Both the position numbers and the translations under genes were made by a program. The notes below the pieces were generated by a model. It ran no database searches and was not told the origin of the DNA. It saw nothing but the letters and a program-made list of their open reading frames with translations. DNA of 64,000 nt, taken from NCBI GenBank assembly GCA_030068145.1, contig JAPJBO010000751.1, positions 1 through 64,000 of the forward strand. Reading direction: 5' to 3'. Shown here one piece after another: positions 50,180 to 61,720 of the stretch (positions within the stretch are counted from its first letter, which is position 1; each line of letters begins with the position of its first letter). This stretch comes from Diplonema papillatum. Its lineage: Eukaryota; Euglenozoa; Diplonemea; Diplonemida; Diplonemidae.

Positions 50180-50834
50180 AGGAAGGCTCTCGAAGAGAAG
50201 CCGCGAGGCTACCGATTCGACGATGACACGGAAACGATACCCGTGCACTGGATGGGGGTGAACCGTGTCGAGATGGCGCTGGTGCCGAGGGAAGACGTCG
50301 AGCCCTCGCGGGAGAAGGGGAAGAAGGGCCTCCTCCAGCTGCGCGAGCGCGAGCGGAACCAGTGGAAGCGGCTGGCGCGCGAAGGCGAAAAGCTGATCAA
50401 GGAGGACCAAGGCCCCGCGTACCAGCCGGACACCGACCCGGATCCGATCCGAGACGCCGAGTACCGAGCGAAGATCCTCTCGAAGCTGCGCCCCCCCCCG
50501 CGCATCACCGCCAGCGGAGAGCTGACCCACGAGGCGAGGAGGAGCTCGAAGGCGACGCTGTACCCCGAATCCGAGGCTTCGGCGTCCGAGAAGGCGTCGG
50601 CCGCGAACCTGATCTCGTCCCTGTTCCGAGGCGAGTCGACACGGCAGGGCCTCAAGGCGCTGTGCCCGTTCTCCGGCGTCCAGGTGCCCATCGCGGAGCT
50701 CGAAGGACACATGTACGAGTGGCGCGCGATGATGCGGGCGGAGCTGGTGTCGCTGCGGCTGGACCCGCACTTCGGCCCCAAAATCGGGCTCTTCGTCGTC
50801 CCCGAGTTCCCGGCGCGCGCGCCGCCTCGCGAAG
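50180..50834 (+). CDS. Internal exon of an unrecognised gene
   Basis: A 655-bp GC3-rich open segment between an acceptor (CTCCCGCAG, 50171-50179) and a donor (GAAG|GTTTGT). It encodes KALEEKPRGYRFDDD, a charged helical stretch (LLQLRERERNQWKRLAREGE), then CPFSGVQVPIAELEGHM. The last phrase weakly recalls the SxxxPxxEMxxHM segment of splicing factor SF3A1, but I cannot confirm the family. Codon bias matches the SERCA exons, so it is probably a real host exon. A continuation as far as 50920 is repeat-derived. Confidence 0.6.
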
Positions 50835-51287
50835 GTTTGTGCCGTTATTTGCAGAGTGAAGGGTTTCTTGTGTTAACAATGCGTTGTTGCCATGTGTTGG
50901 TCCTAAACACAAGCAAATAAAGTGTCCACGAAAGAAGCCATCGCATGCCTAACACACATTTGCTCCAAAGTATCCCATTTGACGAAGGTCACCTGGAGAC
51001 GGATTCTCAAGCGAACCAGAACCCTATATATCAGTAGTTGGCGGCGTAAAGAGAGGCCGAATAATATCCGTTGTTTGACACGCGTCTAGCTGTCAAAAGA
51101 CACTAGTGTATTGACCCCGCTACTGTTCGACACATCATGATGCTTGCCCGGCATCTTTTTCTTTGACATTCGACTAGCTGGGGGCACCACTTAAAACTTT
51201 TAACTTTTAAAAAACAACACTCGTACGATTTACCTAAATAGTACGACTGCCTAAATAGTACGAGGGGGGGGGGCTTTATCTGATTAT

Positions 51288-51945
51288 CTTGGATCCCCAC
51301 GGCACACGTAAGTTGGGTTTGAGAAGGCGATTGAAGACTGGAGCTGTGTGGTCGGACGCCGTGACGCATTTTGGGCTCTCAATGGGGTCGGTGGTTGTTC
51401 TTACAAAGCCAGCTGCGAAGTGTTCGCCCACTGCGACGCTTTCAAGTCAGGAGCCTCTCCGAGCTGCAGTTGTTTTGCGACTTCGGGCCTGAACCGATCG
51501 AACCGCCCGCGGTGCACTGGAAGCAATGCGGCCAAAGATCAAGGCAGATTTCCCTGGGGATTCCGTCGCCAACGATTCTCAATGCTACGCACACAGAAGC
51601 TAGGTTTGAGACGGTATCTGATAATCTTGGATCCCCACGCACACGTTAGTTGGGTTTGAGAAGGCGACTGAAGACTGGAGCTGTGTGGTCGGACGCCGTG
51701 ACGCATTTTGGGCTCTCAATGGGTTCGGCCGTTGTTCTTGCAAAGCCAGCTGCGAACTGCTCGCCCACCGCGACGCGAAATGGCAAAGGAAGAACCCCCA
51801 AAATACCGTCACCGCAGTCGAGCAGTGAAGCGGCCCGTATCATCGGCGACACAAACGGAAGAAGCCCGCCCAGCAAAGAGGTGGTGCGAAACGAAGAGGA
51901 AGCGCGAAGCAACCAGCCCGGACGGACTCGGGCTAAGTAGTTTGG
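51288..51945. repeat. ~340-bp tandem duplication
   Basis: CTTGGATCCCCACG starts at 51288 and about 51628; the first ~155 bp of each unit are about 93 percent alike (GGAGCTGTGTGGTCGGACGC, CGTGACGCATTTTGGGCTCT). The halves diverge afterwards. Open frames persist in both but show no known domain. Confidence 0.8.
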
Positions 51946-52905
51946 ACCCAAGAGACTCGGGCTAAGTAGTCTGGACCCAAGAGACTCGGGCTAAGTAGTC
52001 TGGACCCAAGAGACTCGGGCTAAGTAGTCTGGACCCAAGAGACTCGGGCTAAGTAGTCTGGACCCAAGAGACTCGGGCTAAGTAGTCTGGACCCAAGAGA
52101 CTCGGGCTAAGTAGTCTGGACCCAAGAGACTCGGGCTAAGTAGTCTGGACCCAAGAGACTCGGGCTAAGTAGTCTGGACCCAAGAGACTCGGGCTAAGTA
52201 GTCTGGACCCAAGATAAGTAGTCTGGACCCAAGAGACTCGGGCTAAGTAGTCTGGACCCAAGAGACTCGGGCTAAGTAGTCTGGACCCAAGAGACTCGGG
52301 CTAAGTAGTCTGGACCCAAGATAAGTAGTCTGGACCCAAGAGACTCGGGCTAAGTAGTCTGGACCCAAGAGACTCGGGCTAAGTAGTCTGGACCCAAGAG
52401 ACTCGGGCTAAGTAGTCTGGACCCAAGATAAGTAGTCTGGACCCAAGAGACTCGGGCTAAGTAGTCTGGACCCAAGAGACTCGGGCTAAGTAGTCTGGAC
52501 CCAAGAGACTCGGGCTAAGTAGTCTGGACCCAAGATAAGTAGTCTGGACCCAAGAGACTCGGGCTAAGTAGTCTGGACCCAAGAGACTCGGGCTAAGTAG
52601 TCTGGACCCAAGAGACTCGGGCTAAGTAGTCTGGACCCAAGATAAGTAGTCTGGACCCAAGAGACTCGGGCTAAGTAGTCTGGACCCAAGAGACTCGGGC
52701 TAAGTAGTCTGGACCCAAGAGACTCGGGCTAAGTAGTCTGGACCCAAGATAAGTAGTCTGGACCCAAGAGACTCGGGCTAAGTAGTCTGGACCCAAGAGA
52801 CTCGGGCTAAGTAGTCTGGACCCAAGAGACTCGGGCTAAGTAGTCTGGACCCAAGATAAGTAGTCTGGACCCAAGAGACTCGGGCTAAGTAGTCTGGACC
52901 CAGTG
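51930..52905. repeat. 29/20-bp satellite with 107-bp higher-order repeat
   Basis: Basic unit 29 bp: GACTCGGGCTAAGTAGTCTG plus GACCCAAGA. From about 51930 to 52213 units are uniform. From 52214 a 20-bp shortened unit (GATAAGTAG junction) follows every three full units: junctions at 52214, 52321, 52428, 52535, 52642, 52749 and 52856, exactly 107 bp apart. A single unit-like copy is at 39497-39520. Confidence 0.95.
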
Positions 52906-53526
52906 TGATGGGCCTTTCTTCGGAGGGGCCCACACACACTTAAAGTTCGACTTATACGCAGTATTCCAGAAGTGAACAGTAGATATCAGGTGGCATGCAC
53001 ATAGGATCGTGCCACCAGACTCGTCCTAGACCGCCTCCTTCAAGCAGATTTCGGAGTGTACTGCGAACCGAGGATGCTTGTGGCCATTCCGACCAGTCGA
53101 TGTCATTGGGAGGCAGAATCCTGCCTACCAACGCCCGGAACACCAAACTCAATGCGCGTGGGGGGGCCCAAGACTGAATTCAAAGCGAATTTCTAAAAAC
53201 TTGGCTAGCCGTAGTTAAAGGGTAGTCATGCCTACATCCCTCATACTTCCCGCCTCCCAGCCTCAATGGTCAACCGGAGACCCTAAAACACTAAGATTTT
53301 CCCCAGAAGTTGTCGACAACGAAAGAAAAGAAGAAAAAGTGGAAAAGGAAGAAAATAAAACAAGACTCTGCATTCCCGCGAAGAAGACTTGATGCTAGCA
53401 TCAAACATACATGAGAGGCAAGTAGCGCCTGAACACGAAACTAAACTTTTCAGCCCAGTCCTTCAAGGTTCCTATTGCCAATCGCAACCTCCTCTGATCG
53501 GTCGCTACTTAAACAACCTTTCTCAG

Positions 53527-53640
53527 GCGCAAGCCGCGACGACGTCATTTCGTGGACTGATTACGCGACGGAACTGCTGAAGATGGGCTACGTCCTCTGC
53601 CGGATGGACAACAGGCGCTACCACTGGACAGAGTATGGCC
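53527..53640 (+). CDS. Exon-like segment, unknown protein
   Basis: Open frame SRDDVISWTDYATELLKMGY then VLCRMDNRRYHWTEYG. It looks like folded-protein sequence and follows a CTTTCTCAG acceptor-like site. A dispersed repeat (TTGTGTTAACAATGCATTG) begins just after it, so the exon end is uncertain. It could belong to the same gene as 50180-50834. Confidence 0.35.
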
Positions 53641-53644
53641 TTCT

Positions 53645-53770
53645 TTGTGTTAACAATGCATTGTTGGTACCAGAAATTAGAAGTTGACAGCATACTACAT
53701 GAACCTCAGCAGATCAGGTGAGTGCCGCTGGTGCGCACAAACGAAGAAAGAAAGCGCCATACAAGTTTTT
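53645..53770. repeat. Dispersed repeat family Q
   Basis: GTGTTAACAATGCATTGTTG, CCAGAAATTAGAAGTTGACA, TGCGCACAAACGAAGAAAG. It matches 60870-60995. The first ~25 bp also occur at 50870-50895. The palindrome AACAATGCATTGTT is its core. Confidence 0.8.
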
Positions 53771-53931
53771 TTGTTGTTCGAACGTGGCACACAGAATGAA
53801 AGAAGTGACTTCTCTGAGCCAAACCACTTCCATCCTCCGAGAGTATACTGCGAGAGCAGTCCTGCACTCGCCCAATTATCGGGCAGTTCCGCCCCATGCC
53901 CCACCCACATATTGCGCAAACAAAAATACAC

Positions 53932-55640
53932 TAGTTGCTCAGTCGCCCACTTATCGGGCAGGGGGTGAATTGCCGTCGGCTCCGCAGCATTCCTCAGCTC
54001 AACCACCCTCTCAGATTAATTTACGCAATGCCTACAATTTCATGGCGTACCCCACCCTCATATGACGCAATTGCACTAGTTGCTCAGTCGCCCACTTATC
54101 GGGCAGGGGGTGAATTGCCGTCGGCTCCGCGGCATTCCTCAGCTCAACCACCCTCTCAGATTACGCAATTCCTACAATTTCATGGCGTACCCCACCCTCA
54201 TATGACGCAATTGCACTAGTTGCTCAGTCGCCCACTTATCGGGCAGGGGATGAATTGCCGTCGGCTCCGCGGCATTCCTCAGCTCAACCACCCTCTCAGA
54301 TTACGCAATTCCTACAATTTCATGGCGTACCCCACCCTCATATGACGCAATTGCACTAGTTGCTCAGTCGCCCACTTATCGGGCAGGGGATGAATTGCCG
54401 TCGGCTCCGCGGCATTCCTCAGCTCAACCACCCTCTCAGATTACGCAATTCCTACAATTTCATGGCGTACCCCACCCTCATATGACGCAATTGCACTAGT
54501 TGCTCAGTCGCCCACTTATCGGGCAGGGTGAATTGCCGTCGGCTCCGCGGCATTCCTCAGCAACCACCCTCTCAGATTACGCAATTCCTACAATTTCATG
54601 GCGTACCCCACCCTCATATGACGCAATTGTACTAGTTGCTCAGTCGCCCACTTATCGGGCAGGGGGTCAATTGCCGTCGGCTCCGCGGCATTCCTCAGCT
54701 CAACCATTCTCTCAGATTACGCAATTCCTACAATTTCATGGCGTACCCCACCCTCATATGACGCAATTGTACTAGTTGCTCAGTCGCCCACTTATCGGGC
54801 AGGGGGTCAATTGCCGTCGGCTCCGCGGCATTCCTCAGCTCAACCATTCTCTCAGATTACGCAATTCCTACAATTTCATGGCGTACCCCACCCTCATATG
54901 ACGCAATTGTACTAGTTGCTCAGTCGCCCACTTATCGGGCAGGGGATGAATTGCCGTCGGCTCCGCGGCATTCCTCAGCTCAACCACCCTCTCAGATTAC
55001 GCAATTCCTACAATTTCATGGCGTACCCCACCCTCATATGACGCAATTGCACTAGTTGCTCAGTCGCCCACTTATCGGGCAGGGGATGAATTGCCGTCGG
55101 CTCCGCGGCATTCCTCAGCTCAACCACCCTCTCAGATTACGCAATTCCTACAATTTCATGGCGTACCCCACCCTCATATGACGCAATTGCACTAGTTGCT
55201 CAGTCGCCCACTTATCGGGCAGGGTGAATTGCCGTCGGCTCCGCGGCATTCCTCAGCAACCACCCTCTCAGATTACGCAATTCCTACAATTTCATGGCGT
55301 ACCCCACCCTCATATGACGCAATTGTACTAGTTGCTCAGTCGCCCACTTATCGGGCAGGGGGTCAATTGCCGTCGGCTCCGCGGCATTCCTCAGCTCAAC
55401 CATTCTCTCAGATTACGCAATTCCTACAATTTCATGGCGTACCCCACCCTCATATGACGCAATTGCACTAGTTGCTCAGTCGCCCACTTATCGGGCAGGG
55501 GGTGAATTGTCGTCGGCTCCGCGGCATTCCTCAGCTCAACCACCCTCTCAGATTACGCAATTCCTACAATTTCATGGCGTACCCCACCCTCATATGACGC
55601 AATTGCACGAGTTGCTCCGTCGCCAAATTATCGAGCAGAG
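53932..55640. repeat. 140-bp satellite, about 12 units
   Basis: Units start CTAGTTGCTCAGTCGCCCAC at 53932, 54076, 54216, 54356, 54496, 54632, 54772, 54912, 55052, 55192, 55328, 55468 and (diverged) 55608. Two units are 136 bp (54496 and 55192), 696 bp apart, and their neighbourhoods are near-identical, showing a five-unit block duplication. Diverged half-units continue at 55840-55930 and 56200-56240. Parallel open frames are repeat artefacts. Confidence 0.95.
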
Positions 55641-56399
55641 GGTGAATTGCCATAAGCGGCACAGGTTCGCCATGCAGTGCCACAGCATATCGTACTTTAC
55701 CACTTTCCCATACACGCGAGCATTTCGCGATATTTCGGGATTGGTATGAAAGGGCGTGACATGTTGTTGAACGTGCTGTGCATGGGGGGTGCAGCGCAGG
55801 CGCGTCGAACGTGCTGGTCTAGGACCATCGGCTCCGCTGCATTCCCCTCTCAGGTTACGCAATTCCTATAGTTCCATGCCATACCCCACCCTCATATTCC
55901 GCAAATGCACTAGTTGCACGGCCGCTCAATTACTGAGTGTCCTACTTTCGATGCATCGGCTCCGGCGATGCAGATTATCGCCACAGATCATCCAAACCAC
56001 AACGCTCGACAACGTTCGATCGGGGCATTCCTTCCGTTGGCCATGTTGCCCTAGAGCACTCGTTCGTAGCCTGTGAGCTAGTCATTGCTGCAGCTGTCGA
56101 GTGTCACATCGCTCAAACGTTTGAGTTTACTTTGTAGCCTTGCTGGGTTCACACTGCTGTGCTCTGAAATGCCGGCCAGCCAAAACCTCGGGAACGGTTC
56201 AACCACCCCTCTCAGATTACGCAAATGCATCGATTCCATGCCGTCCAACCCTCGCCCTTGGGAGCGTGACGGCGCGCCGCCTCCGCCGTCGCCTCCTGCA
56301 GTCAATCGGTCGCGCCGAAGGTCGCTGCAGCTGGCCCAGGAATAGGCCCACTTTCTCCCCTCTCCCCCTTCACGAGACTCACACCGCCGTCCTGTTGCG

Positions 56400-57110
56400 C
56401 GTTCCCGCGCTGACGATGGTCTGCCTTGTGTGTCCGTGTGCTTAAAGAACCGAAGCACGGTGCACACAGGACTGCGAAATGCATTCCATAGTGTCCTATG
56501 TGAGGCAACGGAACGGACCACGTGCTGGCTGCAGTTATTAAGCCGGACACTTCATCTCACACTTGTTCAGACCGGTCAGAACCTCACCGGGCTATTACTA
56601 CTGGTCGGTCCGTAGGTCAGTAGGTAGGACCTGGCCAAAGCAAACTCATACAGCGCGGCTTGTTGAAGGCGAGGAGTTGCATGCAAGTCCGTGCTTGGAA
56701 TGCACAATGACTGCAAACCTGCCTTTGTGTACCGCATGTGCAAACTGCAAGGTGTTACTGTTATCCAGCGCTATGATGGTCTGCCTTGTGTGTCCGTGTG
56801 CTTAAAGAACCGGAGCACGGTGCACACAGGACTGCGAAATGCATTCCACAGTGTCCTATGTGAGGCAACGGAACGGACCACGTGCTGGATGCAGTAATTC
56901 CGGACACTTCATCTCACACTTTTTCAGACCGGTCAGAACTTCACCGGGCTATTACTATTAGGTCGGTCCGTACCTGGCTAAAGTAAAGTCTTACAGCGCG
57001 GCTTGTTGAAGGCGAGGAGTTGAATGCAAGTCCGCGCCTGGAATGCACAATGACCTCAAAACTGCCTTTGTGTACCGCATGTGCAAACTGCAAGGTGCTA
57101 CTGTTATTTA
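56400..57110. repeat. ~360-bp tandem duplication
   Basis: GATGGTCTGCCTTGTGTGTC at 56415 and 56775; CATTCCAYAGTGTCCTATGT and TTGTGTACCGCATGTGCAAA are repeated in both units. The left part is related to family J (TTAAAGAACCGAAGCACGG). Confidence 0.85.
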
Positions 57111-57189
57111 CCATGTATGTACCACTGCATTGCCACAGAGTGCCATACCACAGAGTGTCGCGATCGTTTACAGCGGCACTACGTCGCCA

Positions 57190-57900
57190 GTGTGCACCAC
57201 ACTGCAGGTGCCATTCTAGTTAAATTGGACAGAGGCACACCAGTTTGCAGCACGGGGCTACTGTCGTGGCCTTACTTGGGTATATGGTGTAAGTACTTGG
57301 GAAGTTCACGGGAAGTGCTAACAGGAAAGAAATCGCCAGAAATCGCCCTTTTACCGGCGTGCGCAACGTGCCACCACATCGTCATTGTGCGCCGCACTAA
57401 AGGTGCCACTTTTGTTTTAATGTCCAGCGGCACACCAATTTGCAACTATAGGCGTGCCGCTGTTCTTTCCAGAATCCGGAACTGCATTGGCGTAGTGCGC
57501 CTGTGCCACTACACGGAGGCTACTATCTTTCGCACAGCCACCCCATCGTCATTGTACGACAACTGGAAATAGGGCGCACCCCCCGCTCGCCCCACCGTGC
57601 CTGGAGTTCTGGAAAGATATCCCTGATTGGAACCTCCGAGCGCTGGCACCGCAGATCCGGGCTTTCATTCCCGAGCAGTGCCTTTGCGTTCTCGTCATGC
57701 GTGCCAGGCGAAGAGCAGGCCCCAACTATGGGAGGAGGCGGCAACAGTAGTTACCCGCTTACATGGTACGATCCGGCGGTATACAACGGGTGTAAGTACT
57801 TGAGAAGTTCACGGGAAGTGCTAAAAGGGAAAAGAAATCGCCAGAAATCGCCAACGACACCCCCCCCCCAACCACCTGGTTCTTGGGTGGCTTGACGACT
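57190..57900. repeat. Diverged duplicated blocks
   Basis: GTGTAAGTACTTGGGAAGTT, CACGGGAAGTGCTAACAGG and AAATCGCCAGAAATCGCC occur at 57288-57350 and 57790-57860. GGCACACCARTTTGCA occurs at 57234 and 57430. No recognised gene. Confidence 0.6.
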
Positions 57901-57939
57901 GCGCAGCAGCATTCCCGCAGTGAGACTGTAAGAAATACT

Positions 57940-58145
57940 CGGGACTGTTGTTGCACGCTTACGCCCACTACACCCAGATTTACCTGTGTTTCGTGTGGGC
58001 TACAGCAACAGTTACCTCTTTCGAGATTGGACTCCTGATGCGATAGTGGGGAGTCATCCGCATGCTGATGAGTACCACACATTTACCTCCTTTGAGATTT
58101 CGCAACCGGCAGTCTCCTTAAGTATTTTCTACAAAGCAGGTGCTT
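57940..58145 (-). repeat. Dispersed repeat family M, two inverted pieces
   Basis: 57940-58010 and 58083-58145 are reverse complements of parts of 40968-41095, separated by ~70 bp of other sequence. Confidence 0.7.
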
Positions 58146-58203
58146 AGACAAACCCCCTGTTTTACGCCCTTCGCGCGAATCTCCGAAGGATTTCAATGTT
58201 TCA

Positions 58204-58346
58204 CGCGGAGTCGAAGCTTCACCAGCTTCGGCTGAACGCCATTTGCGCGGGTTAAGACGTACGAAAGCCTGGTCACCAATACAGCGCAAAGCATCGCGCA
58301 GAATAACACGAAAAGCTTCTAGGCCAAACCCCCGTTTTCACATTTC
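58204..58346. repeat. Family H repeat, copy 3
   Basis: GAAGCTTCACCAGCTTCGGC to CCCGTTTTCACATTTCGC, parallel to 23746-23907. It runs directly into an inverted family J copy (58345-58408). Confidence 0.75.
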
Positions 58347-58777
58347 GCAGACGGGACCAGTCGGGTGTTGAACTCATCCATTCCAAGCACTCCGGTCTTG
58401 CACTCCCCCTCCCCCTTCTTTACTATACCACCGTCCTGTGTTCCCTTCAAAAGTCCATTCGGTGTACTCTTTGTTTGTTCACCCCCACCACTCCACCTTC
58501 TAAGCCTCTTGTCTGGCCCCCCCCCACCCGTCCCTGCCTAGTCTGTCCCCAAGGTTGGCCGCCTTCACGGCTACCTCGCAATCAATGTAGAAAGCGGAGG
58601 CGGAAACGAAAAACAAAGGAGCAATCTTCATTTTCCCACCCCAGCTTTTACAGCAAGTGAAAACCGTACACCGCGAGAGTAGGAGAAAGTAGAAAGGGAA
58701 GCGAGAGTTTTCGTTGACCGCACTACTCTGCACCCAAATCCTGGACGTGGCAAACGATCGCGTTCAGAAGGTCCTAC

Positions 58778-58970
58778 TTGGGCCGTTCAGTTTCTCACAC
58801 ACTGCATGCGGCTAAAAATAAACTGGAGGAGTTCTTTTATTGTCGATTGGTCAACCTATCTACGACCGACTGGAAGAATTATTTCCGGCATTCGGGTCTT
58901 GTCGCTCTGGTCAAACGCAACCAACGGGCGATCAAGCATCGAAGATCGATGCCGGCAAAAAGTTATAAAG
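58778..58970 (+). CDS. Exon-like segment, unknown protein
   Basis: Frame AAKNKLEEFFYCRLVNLSTT, DWKNYFRHSGLVALVKRNQR, AIKHRRSMPAKSYK, then a good donor AAG|GTAACC at 58970/58971. No family recognised. The beginning overlaps an inverted family K repeat. Confidence 0.35.
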
Positions 58971-59120
58971 GTAACCCATGGATGTGTGATGGCAGCAGTG
59001 TATGATGTACGTGTGTGCGTGTGTCTTTGTCGCCTGTCGCCGGCTATTCGACGGTTTTGGCAGCGGGTTTCGCGTGTTCAGGGAATACGTGGACCGGGAG
59101 GCCCACCCATAGTATAGTAT

Positions 59121-59290
59121 GAGCCGGTCCATCCCCTCTTGATAGACCGAAGAATACAGCACCGGGCTATTCGATGCAGCTCTAGGGACTAGGGATGGAC
59201 CTGATAGACCGTGGTGGACCGTGCTTCACTGTGATAAACAGCGGCAGGCACTTCGATGCAGTTTCAAGAGATAGGGACGGACCGGCTCAT
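59121..59290. repeat. Family N repeat, uninterrupted
   Basis: GAGCCGGTCCATCCCCTCTT to GGGACGGACCGGCTCAT. Its first and last ~20 bp are inverted (GAGCCGGTCC/GGACCGGCTC), so the family itself looks like a small TIR element. It is the empty-site reference for the hAT MITE at 45325. Confidence 0.85.
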
Positions 59291-59929
59291 AGTAGGAAAC
59301 AGACACACCCGGTGATTTCCAGAGGCTCCCTGACCGTTCTGCATCCTGGCGCTCCCAGTGAAACGAAAGGCGCACACCAACCAGCCAGTGCCGCCTTCAT
59401 CTTTTTTCTCGTTGTTTTTGGACCAAAATCGGGGGCAGTTGTGAGACTGACAGGCGAGCAGCGCCACGTCTGCTAGCGAGCTCTCGGATCAAGCCGCGTC
59501 TGATGCAGCTGTTATACGGAAATGCCTGCATACGCTCCAGCTGCGCGCGCTTTCACTGCCAGGATGGCAGCTGTGTCAAGTGGCGAATTTTGCGGCTCTG
59601 TGATGGCTGAGTGCGCACCTAAGCAGGGCTGCATCCTCGCGCTGTGTAGCGCTGTGTTGTGCAAGTCCTAACTCCGGAGATATTAAAGTACGCACATCCT
59701 GCAGGGAAGGGTCGACTAGACCTCTTGGGTTGGGGCTGCTCACGATCGCGGTACTCGAAAGACCTAGTTGTTGACCTAGTGCAGCAAGCAACTCATGGCG
59801 CCGTCCACCCACAGCGGGTTGCCCTTCAATGTATTGTGCAGGCCAAAAAGACGTAGGCAGCGTGTTTTGATGATTCCGAACACGTTCTTGCTATCCCCCC
59901 TTTTGGCACCGAGCTACGTAAAGGACGGG

Positions 59930-60268
59930 GATTGCAAGAACGTGTTTGGTATGTGTTCAACACCGACTAGTCTCGTCTGCACTGTGTTTCGGTCCTTTAA
60001 GCCACGGAGACATCATCAGCGCGGAACCTGAGTGTCTGCGGACAGGACACAGCGGTGTGAGTCTGGATTGTCAGGTGGCTGTTCGTAGCTCGGTGGGATT
60101 GCAAGAACGTGCTTGGAATGGGTATGTGCTCAACACCGCACTGGTCCCGTCTGGGTCGTGTTTCGGTCCTTTACGTAGCTCGGTGCCAAAAGGGGGATTG
60201 CAAGAACGTGCTTGGAATGGGTATGTGCTCAACACCGCACTGGTCCCGTCTGCGCCGTGTTTCGGAAT
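59930..60268. repeat. Family J repeat, three direct copies
   Basis: GATTGCAAGAACGTG at 59931, 60097 and 60203. Copies differ in length, and the middle one runs GGTCCTTTACGTAGC into the third. Confidence 0.85.
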
Positions 60269-60382
60269 CATCGTCGTATGTACTTGTGCACCCACTAGCC
60301 ATGGATTGAGCTACGAGGAAACTCAGCAGAAAGAGTAGCAACGCTACTCTTTCCACTTCACGAAATCCAGCTACTTATAAAC

Positions 60383-60466
60383 GGTGTCGCGGGATGAGCC
60401 GGCAGCCGCTGCTTGGTGCATGCAGATCCGTGTGGCCCGTGACTTAAAAGTTCCCAATGCTTAACG
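60383..60466 (+). other. Diverged retrotransposon 3' tail
   Basis: GGTGTCGCGGGATG, then TGCATGCAGATCCGTGTGGC and ACTTAAAAGTTCCCAATGCT. It parallels 21324-21413 (GGTGTCACGGGATG ... TGCATGCTAATCCATGTGG ... AATGCTAAAC) over its whole length, so it is an old insertion of the same subfamily as tail D. No retroelement ORF precedes it. Confidence 0.65.
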
Positions 60467-60708
60467 GCTTCACCGCGTGTGCCGCCCTGCGATTACCCCC
60501 CCCTCAGGTGACAATGGTAGCACAAACTGCCGGGCCAGCGGAGACCACCGCAAAAAGATTTCTAATGTTTCCTTATCCCTCAAAACCAGCACCACACGCT
60601 ACAAATGCCTCGTCTTCTACTTATAGACGCGCATGAATGGACCAATGTGATTCCTTCTGTCCCTACCTACTATCTGGCGAAACAGCAGCCAGGAGAACGG
60701 ACTTGAAA

Positions 60709-60837
60709 ATGTCAGCGGGGAAAGAAGACCCTGTTGAGTTTGACTCTAGTCTGACTTTGCGCAGTGCATTCTGCGGCCACTATTCCAGCCCAAACGAGCA
60801 TCTGACCACCTTTTCCGGATTTCAGGAGCGGGTATAG
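60709..60837 (+). CDS. Short frame related to the N-terminus of the 17117 gene
   Basis: 42 codons from ATG. MSAGKEDPVEFDSSLTLRSA compares with MSAP...DPFDFDASVALREA of the 17-kb protein: both begin MSA and share D-P-x-x-F-D-x-S-x-x-L-R-x-A. It may be a first exon or a truncated family member; the frame ends soon after. Confidence 0.35.
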   Translation: MSAGKEDPVEFDSSLTLRSAFCGHYSSPNEHLTTFSGFQERV

Positions 60838-60869
60838 GGCCACTCGTGGTTGGTTGGTCCAGTTTTTCG

Positions 60870-60995
60870 TGTTAACAATGCATTGTTGGTACTAAAAATT
60901 AGTAGTTGTCAGCGTACTAAAAGCAACTCACCAAAATCAGGTGAAAAGCCGCTAGTGCGCACAAACAAACGGAAGCGCCATACTAATTTTTTTTT
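60870..60995. repeat. Dispersed repeat family Q, copy 2
   Basis: GTGTTAACAATGCATTGTTG, AAAAATTAGTAGTTGTCAGC, AGTGCGCACAAACAAACGG; homologous to 53645-53770. Confidence 0.8.
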
Positions 60996-61429
60996 GGTTT
61001 CCGACGACCCCTCCTCCGGAGTGTTTTCACATCCTCTTTTCAATTCGTGGCCGGACCGTACCGGCGTGTCTGTCACTTTAACAAGTGCCGGCCACTATCT
61101 CGACAGGTTGCGGTGGCCCGCGAGCATCAAAAGCTTCCCCAAATGAAGAAGGAAGGGGAGGCCAGGCCCGAAAAAAAGCCGAGCATGTGCACTCTCCTTG
61201 TACACACATATCTTCGAGCGCTTCTTTCCTTCTTCTTGTAATGTCTGTCTCCCATCCCCACCCCCCCCCTCTTCGTCTTCCATCCGGTCCTTTCCCCTCT
61301 CAGTCGCCCCCTGCGTTCCCAGAATGTTGTAAAAAACCTCTGCGAATAAGTACCGCATCCACACACACGCCGCGCAATAGTCATACTCACGTAGGTGCTT
61401 GTATACCGATGTCCTCGTAGCACTATAGG

Positions 61430-61720
61430 ATAGTGGTAGTGGGTGCTGATAGCACACCACGATACATCCAACGTAGGATGTGTAGTGGCTGCTGGTGCTA
61501 CCACATACCGTCCTACAGCCCGTAGAGGATACTACGTAGTGCTAGTGGCTGGTGGTGGCTGCTAGTAGCATACCATACACCGTACACTGTACCCGTAGGA
61601 CTACGCTGGTAGTGGATACATCCACGTATGCTGTGTAGGTGGTGGCTGCTGCTACCACATACCATCCTACAGCCCGTCACCAAGCCCAGCTGATAAAGCC
61701 GGGATAAACTTCTCGCTAGA
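61430..61720. repeat. Imperfect repeats of GTGGCTGCTGGTGCTACCAC type
   Basis: GCTACCACATACCGTCCTAC at 61497 and GCTACCACATACCATCCTAC at 61652, with TGTGTAGTGGCTGCTGG-type words between. No gene. Confidence 0.6.

Noticed and set aside
50650..50834. Naming the exon SF3A1
   Set aside because: Only a ~15-residue resemblance; charged flanks do not match what I know of the family, so no symbol is given.
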